Positions 11,641-22,625 of a stretch of DNA of 64,000 nt are shown here, piece after piece. Position 1 is the stretch's first letter, and each line of letters starts with the position of its first letter. The position numbers were made by a program, and so were the translations under genes. This stretch comes from Sphagnum magellanicum (Eukaryota; Streptophyta; Sphagnopsida; Sphagnales; Sphagnaceae), in contig CM038916.1 in the NCBI GenBank assembly GCA_021904315.1, positions 9,017,065 through 9,081,064 on the forward strand, given 5' to 3'. The notes beneath the pieces are model-generated. The model saw nothing but the letters and a program-made list of their open reading frames with translations, ran no database searches and was not told the DNA's origin.

Positions 11641-12600
11641 CACATGCAGAAGGGAGGTTCTTAGCATGTATGATAAGGTAAGTATTAAGGGGCCAAGGTA
11701 TTGTAACACGAAATTAGGTCCCCACCCAAGTATGAACGCTGGCCGATCTTGAGGTTTCTGTTGTTTTATTAGCCGTCATCTTATTACGGCGCCCCATTTT
11801 TGCTGCATGGAAGTGGGGGAAGAACGGAATGGAAAGGAGGCAGCTTGTGATAGAAGCTTAGTAGAGAAGCTTAATGGAGAAGCAACAACAAGTTTTTCAG
11901 GCAGGCAGATGGGAAGAGAAGAGGTGGGAGGTCTGCAAAAGGAGAGTTTCAAGTCTAGAGTAGTGTGGCTAATTTTTGGGAGAGATGTGTAGATCAGCAC
12001 TAGAGATAACTAAGATAGGCAGATAGACAGAGAAGAACGAGGAGCTTAGAAGATTGCTAGTTGCTGATTTCTTCCGCTGCGTTAGTAACTAGAGGATGGC
12101 TAACTCCTGAATCTGGTGAGAGTCAGGTCGAAATTGAGGGTTGATGTTGTAGATAGGTGAAGCTTGGAAGGTGACTGAAGCTTAGGAAGGTGCATGGATA
12201 GATAGCTTGAGCAGTTTGTTTTTGGAACGCAATGTTTAGCTGAGGAGTTGTTAGTCTGCTGATGAACGTACTGGAAAAAGAGGAAGCTTGTGCTCGCGGG
12301 GCATTTTGTAAATGAGGACATATGCAATCACACCTGTTGATGTTGTGTAAGCATCCATTATGTCTAAGTGAAGATTAGGGAGTGTGTGAGAACATTGTGA
12401 GGGAGAGAAAGAAAGAAGATCAGGAGTGTGGTCAGAATCAGGTTTTGCTGAGAACTCAACTCTGCATAGTTCGTTCAGGTGCTTGAGGTTGGTTGTAGAG
12501 TCTAGCACTCTCTTTTTGGTTACAGTATAATGAACATTTGCAAGGGAACACGGAGGCAATGATCATTCATGAGAATGAGGGGTTTTAAGCTTAAATTGAA
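11640..12600. other. Less AT-rich block, no identified gene
   Basis: This block is clearly richer in G and A than its surroundings. It contains overlapping open frames on both strands, the longest being 102 codons on the minus strand at 12,251-12,559. None has a domain or motif I recognise. It may be a fragment of a decayed mobile element or a non-coding transcript. Confidence 0.3.
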
Positions 12601-15600
12601 AAAAACAATTTAAGGCTAGTGGGCTAGAATATCTTGATCAAACGAGGAATTCTAATAACATTTATTTGAGGTGTTGTGAAGGGAGTTCAAAGAGGAAATG
12701 GAGGAGGATGGGAAGAGAAGCATGTTAAAAGTTATGAATGATAGGTGCTACAAAGGAAGGAAAATAGCAAAGTTGTTGGAATCTTTTCCTTCTTTCGTTT
12801 TTCCAACATTTGGTGTTGTTTTCTAAGGCTTAAGAAGGATTGGCAAGTTCATCTTTCAAGGAGGAAGTCACTTGTTGACCAATTGCTTTTTAAACTAAGA
12901 AGTAGGTTTGTGAAGAGGTAATTTAAACTAGGAACCTTACAATCTAAGAGATAGAAAAGGATAATCTAAAAGGGATATTAGAAAATTTGATAGTTTGTAA
13001 TTATTTTAGTTGATTTAGTGTTGGTAATATGCTTGCAAAGGTGTATGTGGTTGTTGCTCATATTGGTTGTAAATGGATGAATTCACAATGAAGGTATCAC
13101 AACAAGATATCATGAAGGTATCGTGATCCAACCTTATCTTATGTCTTGTGTCTCAAGACAACATGAACATTTCCAAATGTTAAACAATGGATGATGGATA
13201 TGTATGTTCAAGTCCTTCAACCAATATGTGTTTTGATGGGTGGAAACGATGAAATTCAATAAATTTGGAATTCCTATTGAAGCATGAACTCATAAGGAAT
13301 GCATGATTCCATGACACTTCCAATATAATTATTTCATTTTTTGATTGCCATTTAGTCTTATAAAAAACATCAAATAATGTTCTATCTTCCATAACATCTT
13401 CCAAATAATGTTCCTTCCAAAACCTCCAAATCTAATATAATTATCAATAAAATTAATACCATCCTTTTTTATTGCAACCTTTTTATTGTTCAAATTTCAA
13501 GATTCTAGCATCATTCCCATGAAATATGATCTATAACACTAAAAATTTATGTTGTCATATGTACCATATTTTATTATATTTGTGCTTAAAATATGAAACA
13601 ATTTGAACAAATATTGTTCTTTTTAAAAAATTTGTTCTCCAATAAAACTATCACAGTGGAACATTGTTCATGAATAGTCTTTTAGGACACTTTAAGAACA
13701 CTTTTTTATCATCAAAATTATGATTTTAAAAAATCATACTAATACCAATGTACATTCATATTTAATCAAATCATAAAAACAATATCCACCAAGTATGTGT
13801 ATATTAACACTCCAAAATTTCCATGAGATTAAGGTCCATGTATACCAAAAGTAAATTTTCTAATATATGGGTAGGGTCCGAATACTCCCTATCATATATC
13901 CATTTTGAGATTTTAAAAAATGGGTATGTATTTTTATTTAATTAAAATTGGAAAAAATACATTTTGGATTTTTTAAGACTGTTCTTTAAAGGCCAAATCT
14001 AATGTCAAAATGCAAGAATCTAAGTGTTTGATTCATCCTTTACTACAAAAATATACACAAACACCTACAAAAACATTTCAAATTATTCAATGAATGTGAA
14101 CTCACAATCTTAGAAAAAGGTGTTTAGTTCAAGCCAAAAATGGGAGTTTTTTTGGGTCTTTCACCTCAATTTTATCCCATATGATTTGCCCTTGTCACTT
14201 ATATAATTGTGAAAGGGGAGGCATTGCATCTTCACATAAAGGCTTTTATGTTGGGGAACTGCAAAAGTTTTAGATTTATTTTTATTTATTTTTAGGTTTT
14301 ATTTCATTGATGGCCCAACCAAAATGACTCAACGCAAAAATAAAATAAAATAAAATAATAAAATATAAATTTTTAAAAAAATAATTGGGAGGCACCCTCA
14401 TCTAACTAATAAAAGTCACAAAGCTTAGGGTGTAGGTCATACTTACCTGAAATAATTCAAGAACATGTGCTTAAATTCAACTCAAATGTGTAGATTTGGG
14501 TTGGAAGGATGTTTAATGAGCATGCCTAAATAACAATCCAATGAGGGTATAATCTTCAATTGCTCCCAAATTTTGTCTTGGACTTTGTTTACATTTTGGG
14601 TTTTAAAAACATTTAACTTGTTAATTTATTAATGTTTCAAAGTTGAAAAGCCAAGTTGAAATATGTAACATTGGAAGTTCAAATTGGTCCATGTGTCAAA
14701 GTTCATGGATGTAATTTCATTTCATCCATATGATTTATTTGGTCCATGAACACACTATCATGTGTCATCAAGTTTTCACATAGCTATGTGCGTAAACTTC
14801 ATCCATGAACATAAATTGATTCATGCATGGTACAATTCATTTGTATTGAAAATTACATTAATTATTTTTTTTCCACCCATGTGATCACATTTAATCGAAA
14901 TCCTATGATAATTACATATATGTGATCAATTTCATCCATGAACAATTGTGGTGTCAACAACTTGGTTATATGGAGGTCATCAATTCTTAAAGATTTTAAA
15001 GCAATGTGGCAAAACTTGTACATTTGCAAATCTCTTGAAAGAGAATAAGAGAAACCCACCTTTTCTTGTGTCTTTTGAGTTTAAGGTTCACTTTAATTTC
15101 TAAGAATTGAAGTACATCATAGAGTATGGTTTGTTTTAAATCACTACTTCAACATGCCATTTTACCATGAGATGACATTCAATAGATTTCCAATGAAAAA
15201 TGGAGGTTGAGAACAATAATGTGAAATTCCATAAGTTTGCAAGTTCTTTAAGTTGGATTTTTAGTTGATTTTTTTAGGTTGAGAAATAATATTATGAAGT
15301 AATGGGTTGTAATTTGTTCTTCATCCATCAAATAACATTGGCCCAATGTCATATTTTTTAAGAAATAGAAAATTTCACTTGACTCCAAAAAAATCGCTAT
15401 TAGGTTAGGTCAATACTAGGTTATTTAATGACATTTTTGGCTTGTAGAAGGGATGAGAAGTTGCAAGACATAGCCTAGGATAGCTTCTAAGAAGAAGGAT
15501 ATTTTGAAGTTTAGTAGTTCCAAAATTCTAAGGCTCCAAACCCATAGTTATTTTGGTGGCAAATTATTGATGACCATTTGTCATGAGGGGGGGAAATAAT

Positions 15601-16500
15601 AATATAATATAATATAATATAATTTGCAAATTTCGCAAGTTTTGCAAAATGGGTGTTACTTACTAAAATCAAATTGCCATTTAAAGAAATTTGGTATTTT
15701 AAGAAAAAGAAAAATGGAATGAAAAGCTTGCATTTAAAACTGAAAGGTTCACATTACAAGTTTTCAAAAAAAAAATTATTAATTAAAAATAATTTCCAAA
15801 ATGAAAAATAAAATATGCATTTATTTCAGGAATAGAAAACATTTAGGTTTTGAATGTAATTTCTCTCTAATCATTCAAGATATTGGATTTTCAGGACCAC
15901 AAAATTTTGGCCAAATCAATAACCGATTTTTTTCTTTTCCATAACCACATAAAGGTTATTAAAAAGGAATTTGTGTGCCAATTAGGGTATGAATATCTAT
16001 CAATTGTTTGGGGGGGGGATGCCTATTAAGTTATCAATATTTTTGGCAATAATGCTCAATTATGCATAAAGGTCGGTTTTTCAAATACCTGGTCAATAAC
16101 CATTGGTTAACCCACTAATTATTATTCATCGGTTATAGGTTTTTAAAAAAAAATTAAAATTATTTTGAAAATTCCATTTTTGATTTTCTATCAATAAAAT
16201 GTTTAGTGTTTTTAGGATTGATAACCTACCTAGACGATAAACCAAATCCTCCAGGTAGGTTATTAACAATTGGGTTGATAACCGAGTCAAAACTCAAATA
16301 ACTGGCCAACACTAATGAAAGCACTTAGCACCTATAAAATTTAATATAATAATAATAATAATAAATTAATTAATTAAAAAAAGATATTGAAATCACCGGG
16401 AATAGTAGCACCAAAATACACTTCCCTAGTCTCCAAATAACAGGTTTTTTTTTAATTTAAAAAATCACTTATGGCATGGTTGGCGCGACTAGATGAATTT
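12600..16500. other. AT-rich spacer without recognisable gene
   Basis: I see no gene. The stretch contains A+T simple repeats, namely AAAAT units near 14,340, AATAT units near 15,600 and AAT units near 16,340. A segment at about 16,210-16,290 with AACCTACCTAGA ... CCAGGTAGGTT resembles one near 7,425-7,480. Confidence 0.6.
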
Positions 16501-16525
16501 GTCAAACCGTCTATAATGAACAAAT

Positions 16526-16543
16526 GCACACACACACACACAA

Positions 16544-16580
<37 letters not shown>
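16526..16580. repeat. (CA)n microsatellite
   Basis: Long CA dinucleotide run interrupted once by AAACATA. Confidence 0.9.
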
Positions 16581-16583
<3 letters not shown>

Positions 16584-16624
16584 CCCAGTTTTGGGTGGAA
16601 TGTACAAAATTGTTTGGTGTTTTT

Positions 16625-16803
16625 TTTAGGGTTTAGGGTTTAGTAGGGTATAAATAAGGTTCCAAAAGTTTCAATATACTTGTAGTGATGGGGAATCCAA
16701 TGTAATAATATTTGGACCATGTCAAGGTTTGAATGATCAAGGGGTTTTTCAACTTTGAGTTGACCTTGTATGTAGTTTTAGGGTTTAGGGTTTAGGGTTT
16801 AGT
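16625..16803 (+). promoter_or_regulatory. Telomere-like motif pair with a TATA-like sequence
   Basis: TTTAGGG-type repeats occur at 16,625-16,643 and again at 16,777-16,802. Both runs are followed by the same AGTAGGGT sequence. A TATAAATA octamer lies at 16,649-16,656, right after the first run. Short telomere-like motifs (telo-boxes) are common in plant promoters. They can also be interstitial telomere remnants, and no gene begins immediately downstream. Confidence 0.35.
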
Positions 16804-17439
16804 AGGGTGATTTTTTTAGGCTCTCCATGATTTATGTTTTTGCTTTTATGGGGTCCCCCCTACTATATACCTATAAACTGAACCTACTCACCCTCCTAAA
16901 ATAGACTGGGCGGTATCTTTCTCATATAATTTCTTCACTTCTGCAAAAAAAATAAAAAATAAATAAAATCAATAGCCAACCCTCAAAAATGGCATATATA
17001 TATATATATATAATTTTTTTTGAAAAAAAATTGTGAGGTTTTTTGGCATAAAGAAATGAAAGAGATTTTCTTCTATACTGGATGGATGTCATTTCATTTC
17101 ATTTGAGTGCTGTGTCCATCAAGTAACCTATGAAATGGATGAACTATTGGAGTATTGTATGCCGTTCGAGGTGGTTAAAAGGAGGAGGTTTTAGTAGTTA
17201 AACCCTACTAGATGGATGATTTTTGGGTTACGGATGATTAAAACCTCCCTAAAACCCTCCCTAAAACCTCACTTTGTGGGGTGGGGTGTCAATGGATCTT
17301 CTACCATAATAGGGTTTGAATAATGTGAGTGATTTTTAAAAATAGGGGGTTAAAACAAATCACCTTAGTGACCTACTAGTTAGCACAAGGTTACACTACC
17401 CTTGGTCTCAATTGACCCAAATGATGATTCCATAAACCA

Positions 17440-19086
17440 CCCCCCCCCTCCCCCCCTTTCCCCTTTGTGTAGTAGATGAAAAACATCATAGCCACTCTCT
17501 TCATGGATGAAAAGAGGGACCTAACTCTTCACTTCATGGATGGAAAATTGGATATTTGCCACTTCAGCAGCTCTCAGTTGTATTTTCTTTTGTTTTTTTT
17601 TTTTTTTTTCAAATCGAAAAATTGACGAAATTTAAAACAAAAACAAAAGGAAAAACACTAAATTCCACAAAAGGAAAAAAAAATGGGAGGACAGGGTTTA
17701 AGCTGCCCGGAAGGAGGGCGGGCAGGGACGAGAGAAGGGGGAAAAAAAAACCAGAGAGTTGGAGGTTTAATAAGCGTTTGCTTTGGCCTTTGTTTTCTGC
17801 CTCTGCTTTCTTCCTCCCCCCCCCCCCCCTCCGTCTTCTCTCCCCTTCTCCCTCTCTCCCTTCCATTCCCTCTCTCTCTCCTCTCTCCTCTTTTCTTCCT
17901 TTCTCGCTGCTCTTCTTGTGCATTTTTAGTTTTCTCTTTATACTACTGTAAAGGTAGCCTATCCACTATTGTTTTCTTCTCTCTCTCTCTCTCTCCTTTC
18001 CCCCCTCTTTTTTATTTTTGTTTTCCCTCTTTTTCTTGTTTGGTTTCTTCTTCTTCCTCCTCCTCCTCCTCCTCCTTCTTCTTCTTCACATTTTGTATCC
18101 CAATTCTTATGAACTCATATGCTTCGTTTGTTGTTGCACTGTTGTTTTTTTCCTTCAGACTCTGTGTTTTTTTAGGGGAATTTGGAGCTCTCATTGTTTG
18201 TTTGTTGTCTGTGTAATTCAACATTTCTTTTTCTTTGTTGTTGTGTGTTTGGTTTTGGTTGCTTTTTAAAAAATCTGTTTTGTTATAGTTTTTTCATATT
18301 GTGTGATTGATTTCATTGCCGATTCTTGTACATGTTGTTTGCTCGCTTTCGCAAAAGTTGTGGATCTGGTTCTTTTTTCTTTCTTCCTCGCGTTTGCAAC
18401 TCTTCTCTCCAACCAATCAATTGGAAGGGAAATGCAACTCTCATTATTGTTGTTGTTGTTGTAGCAGCATTATTGCTGTTGCTCCTGAGAAGGCATTCTT
18501 CCACTTTGCACAAATTCCGGATCGCACTTTCTTTGTCTACTTGACCCGCATCTTCCTGCCATGCTTCAGGATCCCGGTAGCACCATAAAGGTTTTCGAGC
18601 TTCCCTATGAGCCTCTTGGCGGCGATCCTTGAAATAAAGAATCCCGCCAAGGATCGTCGCCATATAGACAGACTGCTTCCTTGTGTTGTTTTCTTCCTGA
18701 ATTCTGTTGTCAATTACTCGCGTGAAAGTGGCCTGAGGTTCCATCATCAAACTGCGGCTCCATCATCACTCTTTGAGCTATAACAGTAGCAACAGAAGCA
18801 GCAGAAGCCTTGACATTCTTGCTTGCGGACGTTTCTTCAAGACGTTTCGGAGACCTGGAACTGCATTCTCTTGCCTTGGATCTGTGTTCCCAAGAGGACA
18901 GACAAAAGGCGAGCACAACAGCGTGAGCAACCCCCCCCCGCCCCCGGCTCTGCCAGATGGAGATGAGCTAGACTTTCTGACTACTCACTCTACTCGGATC
19001 GGAGCAAAACACACACACACACGATGAAGAAGGGTTTCGGAGTTATAGCTTTGCATGTGTGAGTCTTGCTGTTTCATGCTGACCAG
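17440..19086 (+). promoter_or_regulatory. Upstream region and probable 5' leader of the XRI1-like gene
   Basis: From 17,440 the base composition changes to long pyrimidine runs: a poly-C tract near 17,815, CT runs at 17,870-17,890 and 17,976-17,995, and CTC/TTC runs at 18,045-18,085. GTT/TTG repeats follow near 18,445. Such pyrimidine-rich leaders are common in plant genes. Open frames here on both strands are translations of simple sequence and I do not call them genes. A 12-codon upstream ORF (19,024-19,062) ends 24 bases before the XRI1-like start codon. Confidence 0.5.
19024..19062 (+). other. Short upstream ORF before the XRI1-like start
   Basis: An ATG at 19,024 opens a 12-codon frame (MKKGFGVIALHV) that closes at TGA 19,060-19,062. 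It ends 24 bases upstream of the main ATG at 19,087 and is in frame with it. If the mRNA leader includes this region, the uORF could reduce initiation at the main start. Its position is certain; its function is inferred. Confidence 0.4.
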
Positions 19087-21641
19087 ATGATGGCAGGAAG
19101 AAGGGATGATGATGATGATCACACAACAGCAGATACACCTTGGTACTGGCAGGATCATTCATCATTGAAGCTTGATTCGGACTCTCCTCTAGGTCTGTCT
19201 GATATTGTTTTGAAATTTCTCCACACTCTTTACACCCTTAGAAAAACTTACCAACTCCATAGCTGCTGTGATCAATAGATCTAGTGCAGAGACCTGGGAA
19301 GAAACAAAGCATCAGCTGTTAAACCCTACAACAATGTATTGGAAGTGTACCCTCCTCATCTGTGGGTTGTGTGAATTGTTCTTTGGATTTGTGCAGCTGC
19401 CATCTCTAGGTCATTTTGGGATGATTTTACTCAAAATGAAGGGGACCCACAAGCCTTGTTCCCTCCACCTCCAGGCTCAGATTCAAGATACTCCAATCCC
19501 TCACTCTTCTCCATGGATAATCAAGGTTAAAGAAACAACACTTTGCTCAACCTGATGAAGTCTGCAACAAAATGAGACTTTTTGTTTTTGTCGAAAGCAG
19601 AGAGGCTCCTCCACCCACACAAGCAAATAGTCAATGGGTGCAAAAGCTGTTAAGGAACTAAAGACAGAACTGCATTCTTCATGTCCTTACAGGGCACAAA
19701 TTCAATAGTGAAATTTGCTCTGAGAGCTACACCCAATGCCTTTGGTTTTGTCTTGCAGTTTCAGATGTGCATCCTCTTAGGCCAACACTTAAATGTTCTG
19801 TGGTTGCTTGCTCTTTGTGGTGATTCAGAAAGCAACAGTCAGGGCTCTCCTTCTTCGTCTGACTATGGTGTCCAACTTGGTGAGCGATATAAACGGCGGA
19901 GGATGCTGCAATTCACTGGAGCAAGAACTGACGTCCTCCCAACAGATTCACCATCCTTCACTTCTGTACTACCATCAGGTCTTGAGGTCAGATGATATAT
20001 CCATATCTCATATCCCCTCCCTCCAACCTCAGACGATATCAACATGGGGGCTGCCACTAGATTGTGAATTTCCACAGGTATGTTGATGGAGCCTAATATG
20101 ATAGGGTGATGTACTCTGAAACAGAACTGTGTAAACCCCTCAATTCCGGGTTCAGACGATTACTTAATGCCTATATTCACAGCAGCAAGTCCCTTATGGT
20201 ACACAAGAAATGGTATGCGTCTTTTTATCTCTTTACAAGGTCTGATGTAATAAGGCTGGTTGCATAATTGGCTCATGCTATTTTTTTTGACATCAGCAAA
20301 CACTACACAGCTTTGTTCTTTTGATGGCTGCAGATGATGCCACTGGACCTGCAGTTGCAAATGCTCAACAACTGGGTGATAAATGGATGGTGAGGTGCTT
20401 TGAGAGAAACAACATGGGCAATAATAGTGCTCATCCTCCAATGGAGGCAACCAAGGTTCCTCAGACTGCTCCAATGCTAGACATATCTGAAATGTAAGTT
20501 CATGTGCATAGCTCATTACTGCAAGAGCCCAAACCAAGTGGATTTTGAATAAAGTAACTTTGGGAGAAAACCCTAGATTCCTGTAAATGAAAATGTTCAT
20601 GGGCATTGTTCCAAATTTGGTTGGTGAGGGAGGTGTCTGAAGAATAGGATTTCTACAGTTCTCTGTAGAACTGTAGAAATCCATGCTCTGTGAATGAAGG
20701 CAGATCCGTTTGCTGCAAGTTCTAGAGTACGAGAGAACAATAGCACACCGAAACATCGAAAAAATCTAGCTGTAATCCTAAAGGGAATTCTGAGAAATAC
20801 CTTGACAAATTCGGTTTGCAGAAAACTTGCTCTTGTATGGTTATCAGAGTATTGGGGACCACCTCTGCAGTGAGCTGATGGTATGTCTGCTGTTGTTCTC
20901 AGGAAAACATCTGTGCCGCCTCTCATTGACTTCAATACAGGTAACTGTCCCTTCAGTGTTCTAAAACAATAGTTAACCATGTGAAGACCTGTGGTGTACT
21001 ATTTTAGACTATGTGTATGGCAAGTATCGAGCACTTTTGCTTGAGGGGAATGTCATCAAACCAATAAAAGTAGATTGTATGGTATCCTAGCAGGGAGTTG
21101 TTCACAACCTTGGCAGCCACAGCATCGACCAGAAGCTGAAATGTTGCAGGGTCCAGTGACACCCTTTTCCAAGCCACCCCTTTCTGGTAATGCTATCCTC
21201 AAAATAATTACTTTTGTATGAGCTCCCCAGTGATGTAAGTATGAGAATGAATCAATTATTTTCTGCATTTTGACATTGGACTTTCACAAAGGCTCATCCT
21301 CACTCAAGTCTGTAGCTGTAGACTAAAATGCTTAATGGATGCTTGCAGGTCGAAAACCATTGACTGATGCAAGCAGATTTAAACTGAAGTCATCAACACC
21401 TGTTGCATATCCCTTTGCACTGTTGAAGCCATACAGTGCTGAAGGGGCAGTGACCCTAAATGACATCAACAAGTGGCTGCTAAGCCCTCCACCAAGGCCT
21501 GTGCAGGGACCACTCCCCATTGAGAATGAGAGGCCTGCAACTCAGTCAGGGTCAGGTCTTTCTGGCAAGTCTGTTGTTGCTTGTACCAAGATCCATACAG
21601 AAGGCAATGGCACCATCACCATTATGAGGACCAAAGGATAA
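19087..21641 (+). CDS. XRI1-like: XRI1-like protein (X-ray induced transcript 1 family)
   Basis: Seven coding exons with GT-AG introns and consistent phases: 19087-19192, 19397-19525, 19829-19978, 20334-20493, 20903-20940, 21094-21186 and 21349-21641. They give about 322 aa. Family marks in order are an N-terminal WYWQDHSSLKLD, SFWDDFTQNEGDP in exon 2, and the signature KRRRMLQF in exon 3. Exon 4 holds a DISEM-type acidic patch. The conserved C-terminus is AYPFALLKPYSAEGAVTL followed by LNDIN, then GKSVVACTKIHTEG and a terminal TIMRTKG. In Arabidopsis, XRI1 is a nuclear protein induced by ionising radiation and needed for meiosis and gametophyte fertility, reported to interact with MND1. The start is the first ATG after an in-frame TGA at 19,060. 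The exon 2 to exon 3 junction is the least certain: an alternative acceptor at 19,692 would add sequence but breaks the KRRRMLQF frame. Confidence 0.88.
20647..20682. repeat. Perfect 16-bp hairpin inside an XRI1-like intron
   Basis: GGATTTCTACAGTTCT at 20,647-20,662 is the exact reverse complement of 20,667-20,682, with a 4-base CTGT loop. It lies in the intron between 20,494 and 20,902. An RNA copy would form a strong stem. Confidence 0.9.
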
Positions 21642-22600
21642 AACCCTCCTCCCCATTGCCAACCACTATTCATGGGTAAATCAGTCAAGGGAGCCTTCCA
21701 ATACTGCTAACCTATTTTTCCGCATACATTATTGCCTCTCAAAGTGTCCTAATAGCATACCATGTGCCTGTCAGATTTGGTGTAAACCTTTAAAGGTCTA
21801 ACACACTAAGTTAGAAACAATTCAGTGTATAACTACAAAGCGTTTCATTTGATAGAAGAAGGGCCAAAATGCAGCTTCAAAGAAGATGTCAAAGCCATAA
21901 ATTAGTGTAAACGAGAGCAAGCCTTTACATCCCAATGTTCAGTAGTCCAAGATGCAGTTCTTGAGAGAGTTGTGAGTACCCTGTTTGTAAAGTAGTCACC
22001 AGCTTTGTATACTCAAAGACAGCCCATGTTGAAGACCCCAATTAGGTTTGACAACACTTGTATCCCCTTCTTCACCAGTCTTGAATACTCAAAGACAGTA
22101 TATGTTCCAGACCCCCTATTAGGTTGAACTTTAGTCTTGTATCCCTGTCTTCATTCCAGCTTGTGTGAGCAACCAAAAAAGCTTTAGCTATCTTCAGCTA
22201 AGCAATGTTAGATGGTAACGGCACTTGATCTGCTAACCCATAATTTGCAACATTTCTGATTCTGTGGAGGAACGGTACTGAAATGGGAAGGGATGCTTCT
22301 TCCCAAGTATGCGTATGTTGTTTCCAGTGCAATCATAGCACATCACAAAGGCTCACTGGTGAAGAAGAGTCACAGGTACTGTTTTCTACTGCTGCTGTCT
22401 GCTGGTTTAAATTTTGAAAAGGGCTTGGTCTGCAGGAAGGGTAAAATGGTATATATTTCTTCTTACAGAGATAATGGAAAGATATATTACTAATTGCCCA
22501 GAATGTCAACAATAATTAGTCCATCCACAAACTCGCCCTGCCAACATAACAGTGCATTTGTCACTGCAAGTGAAAACTCTAAATCTAAGTAGACGAATGA
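21642..22600. other. 3' flank of the XRI1-like gene
   Basis: The stretch probably holds the 3' UTR, then spacer. A short internal duplication containing ACTCAAAGACAG recurs around 22,010 and 22,085. No further gene is evident. Confidence 0.4.
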
Positions 22601-22625
22601 TTTGCAAAGATAGAGCAACATGGTT

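Noticed and set aside
12251..12559. 102-codon minus ORF with even composition
   Set aside because: No recognised motif, no exon signals, and similar-length frames on the other strand. Left as an unidentified block.
17556..18269. Several overlapping ORFs of 80-177 codons on both strands
   Set aside because: They translate pyrimidine-rich simple repeats (Phe/Leu/Ser/Pro runs or Glu/Arg runs). They are better explained as a leader or promoter.
20160..20980. Minus-strand ORFs of 198 and 127 codons
   Set aside because: They run antisense through XRI1-like exons and introns. The plus-strand exons carry family motifs and consistent phases.
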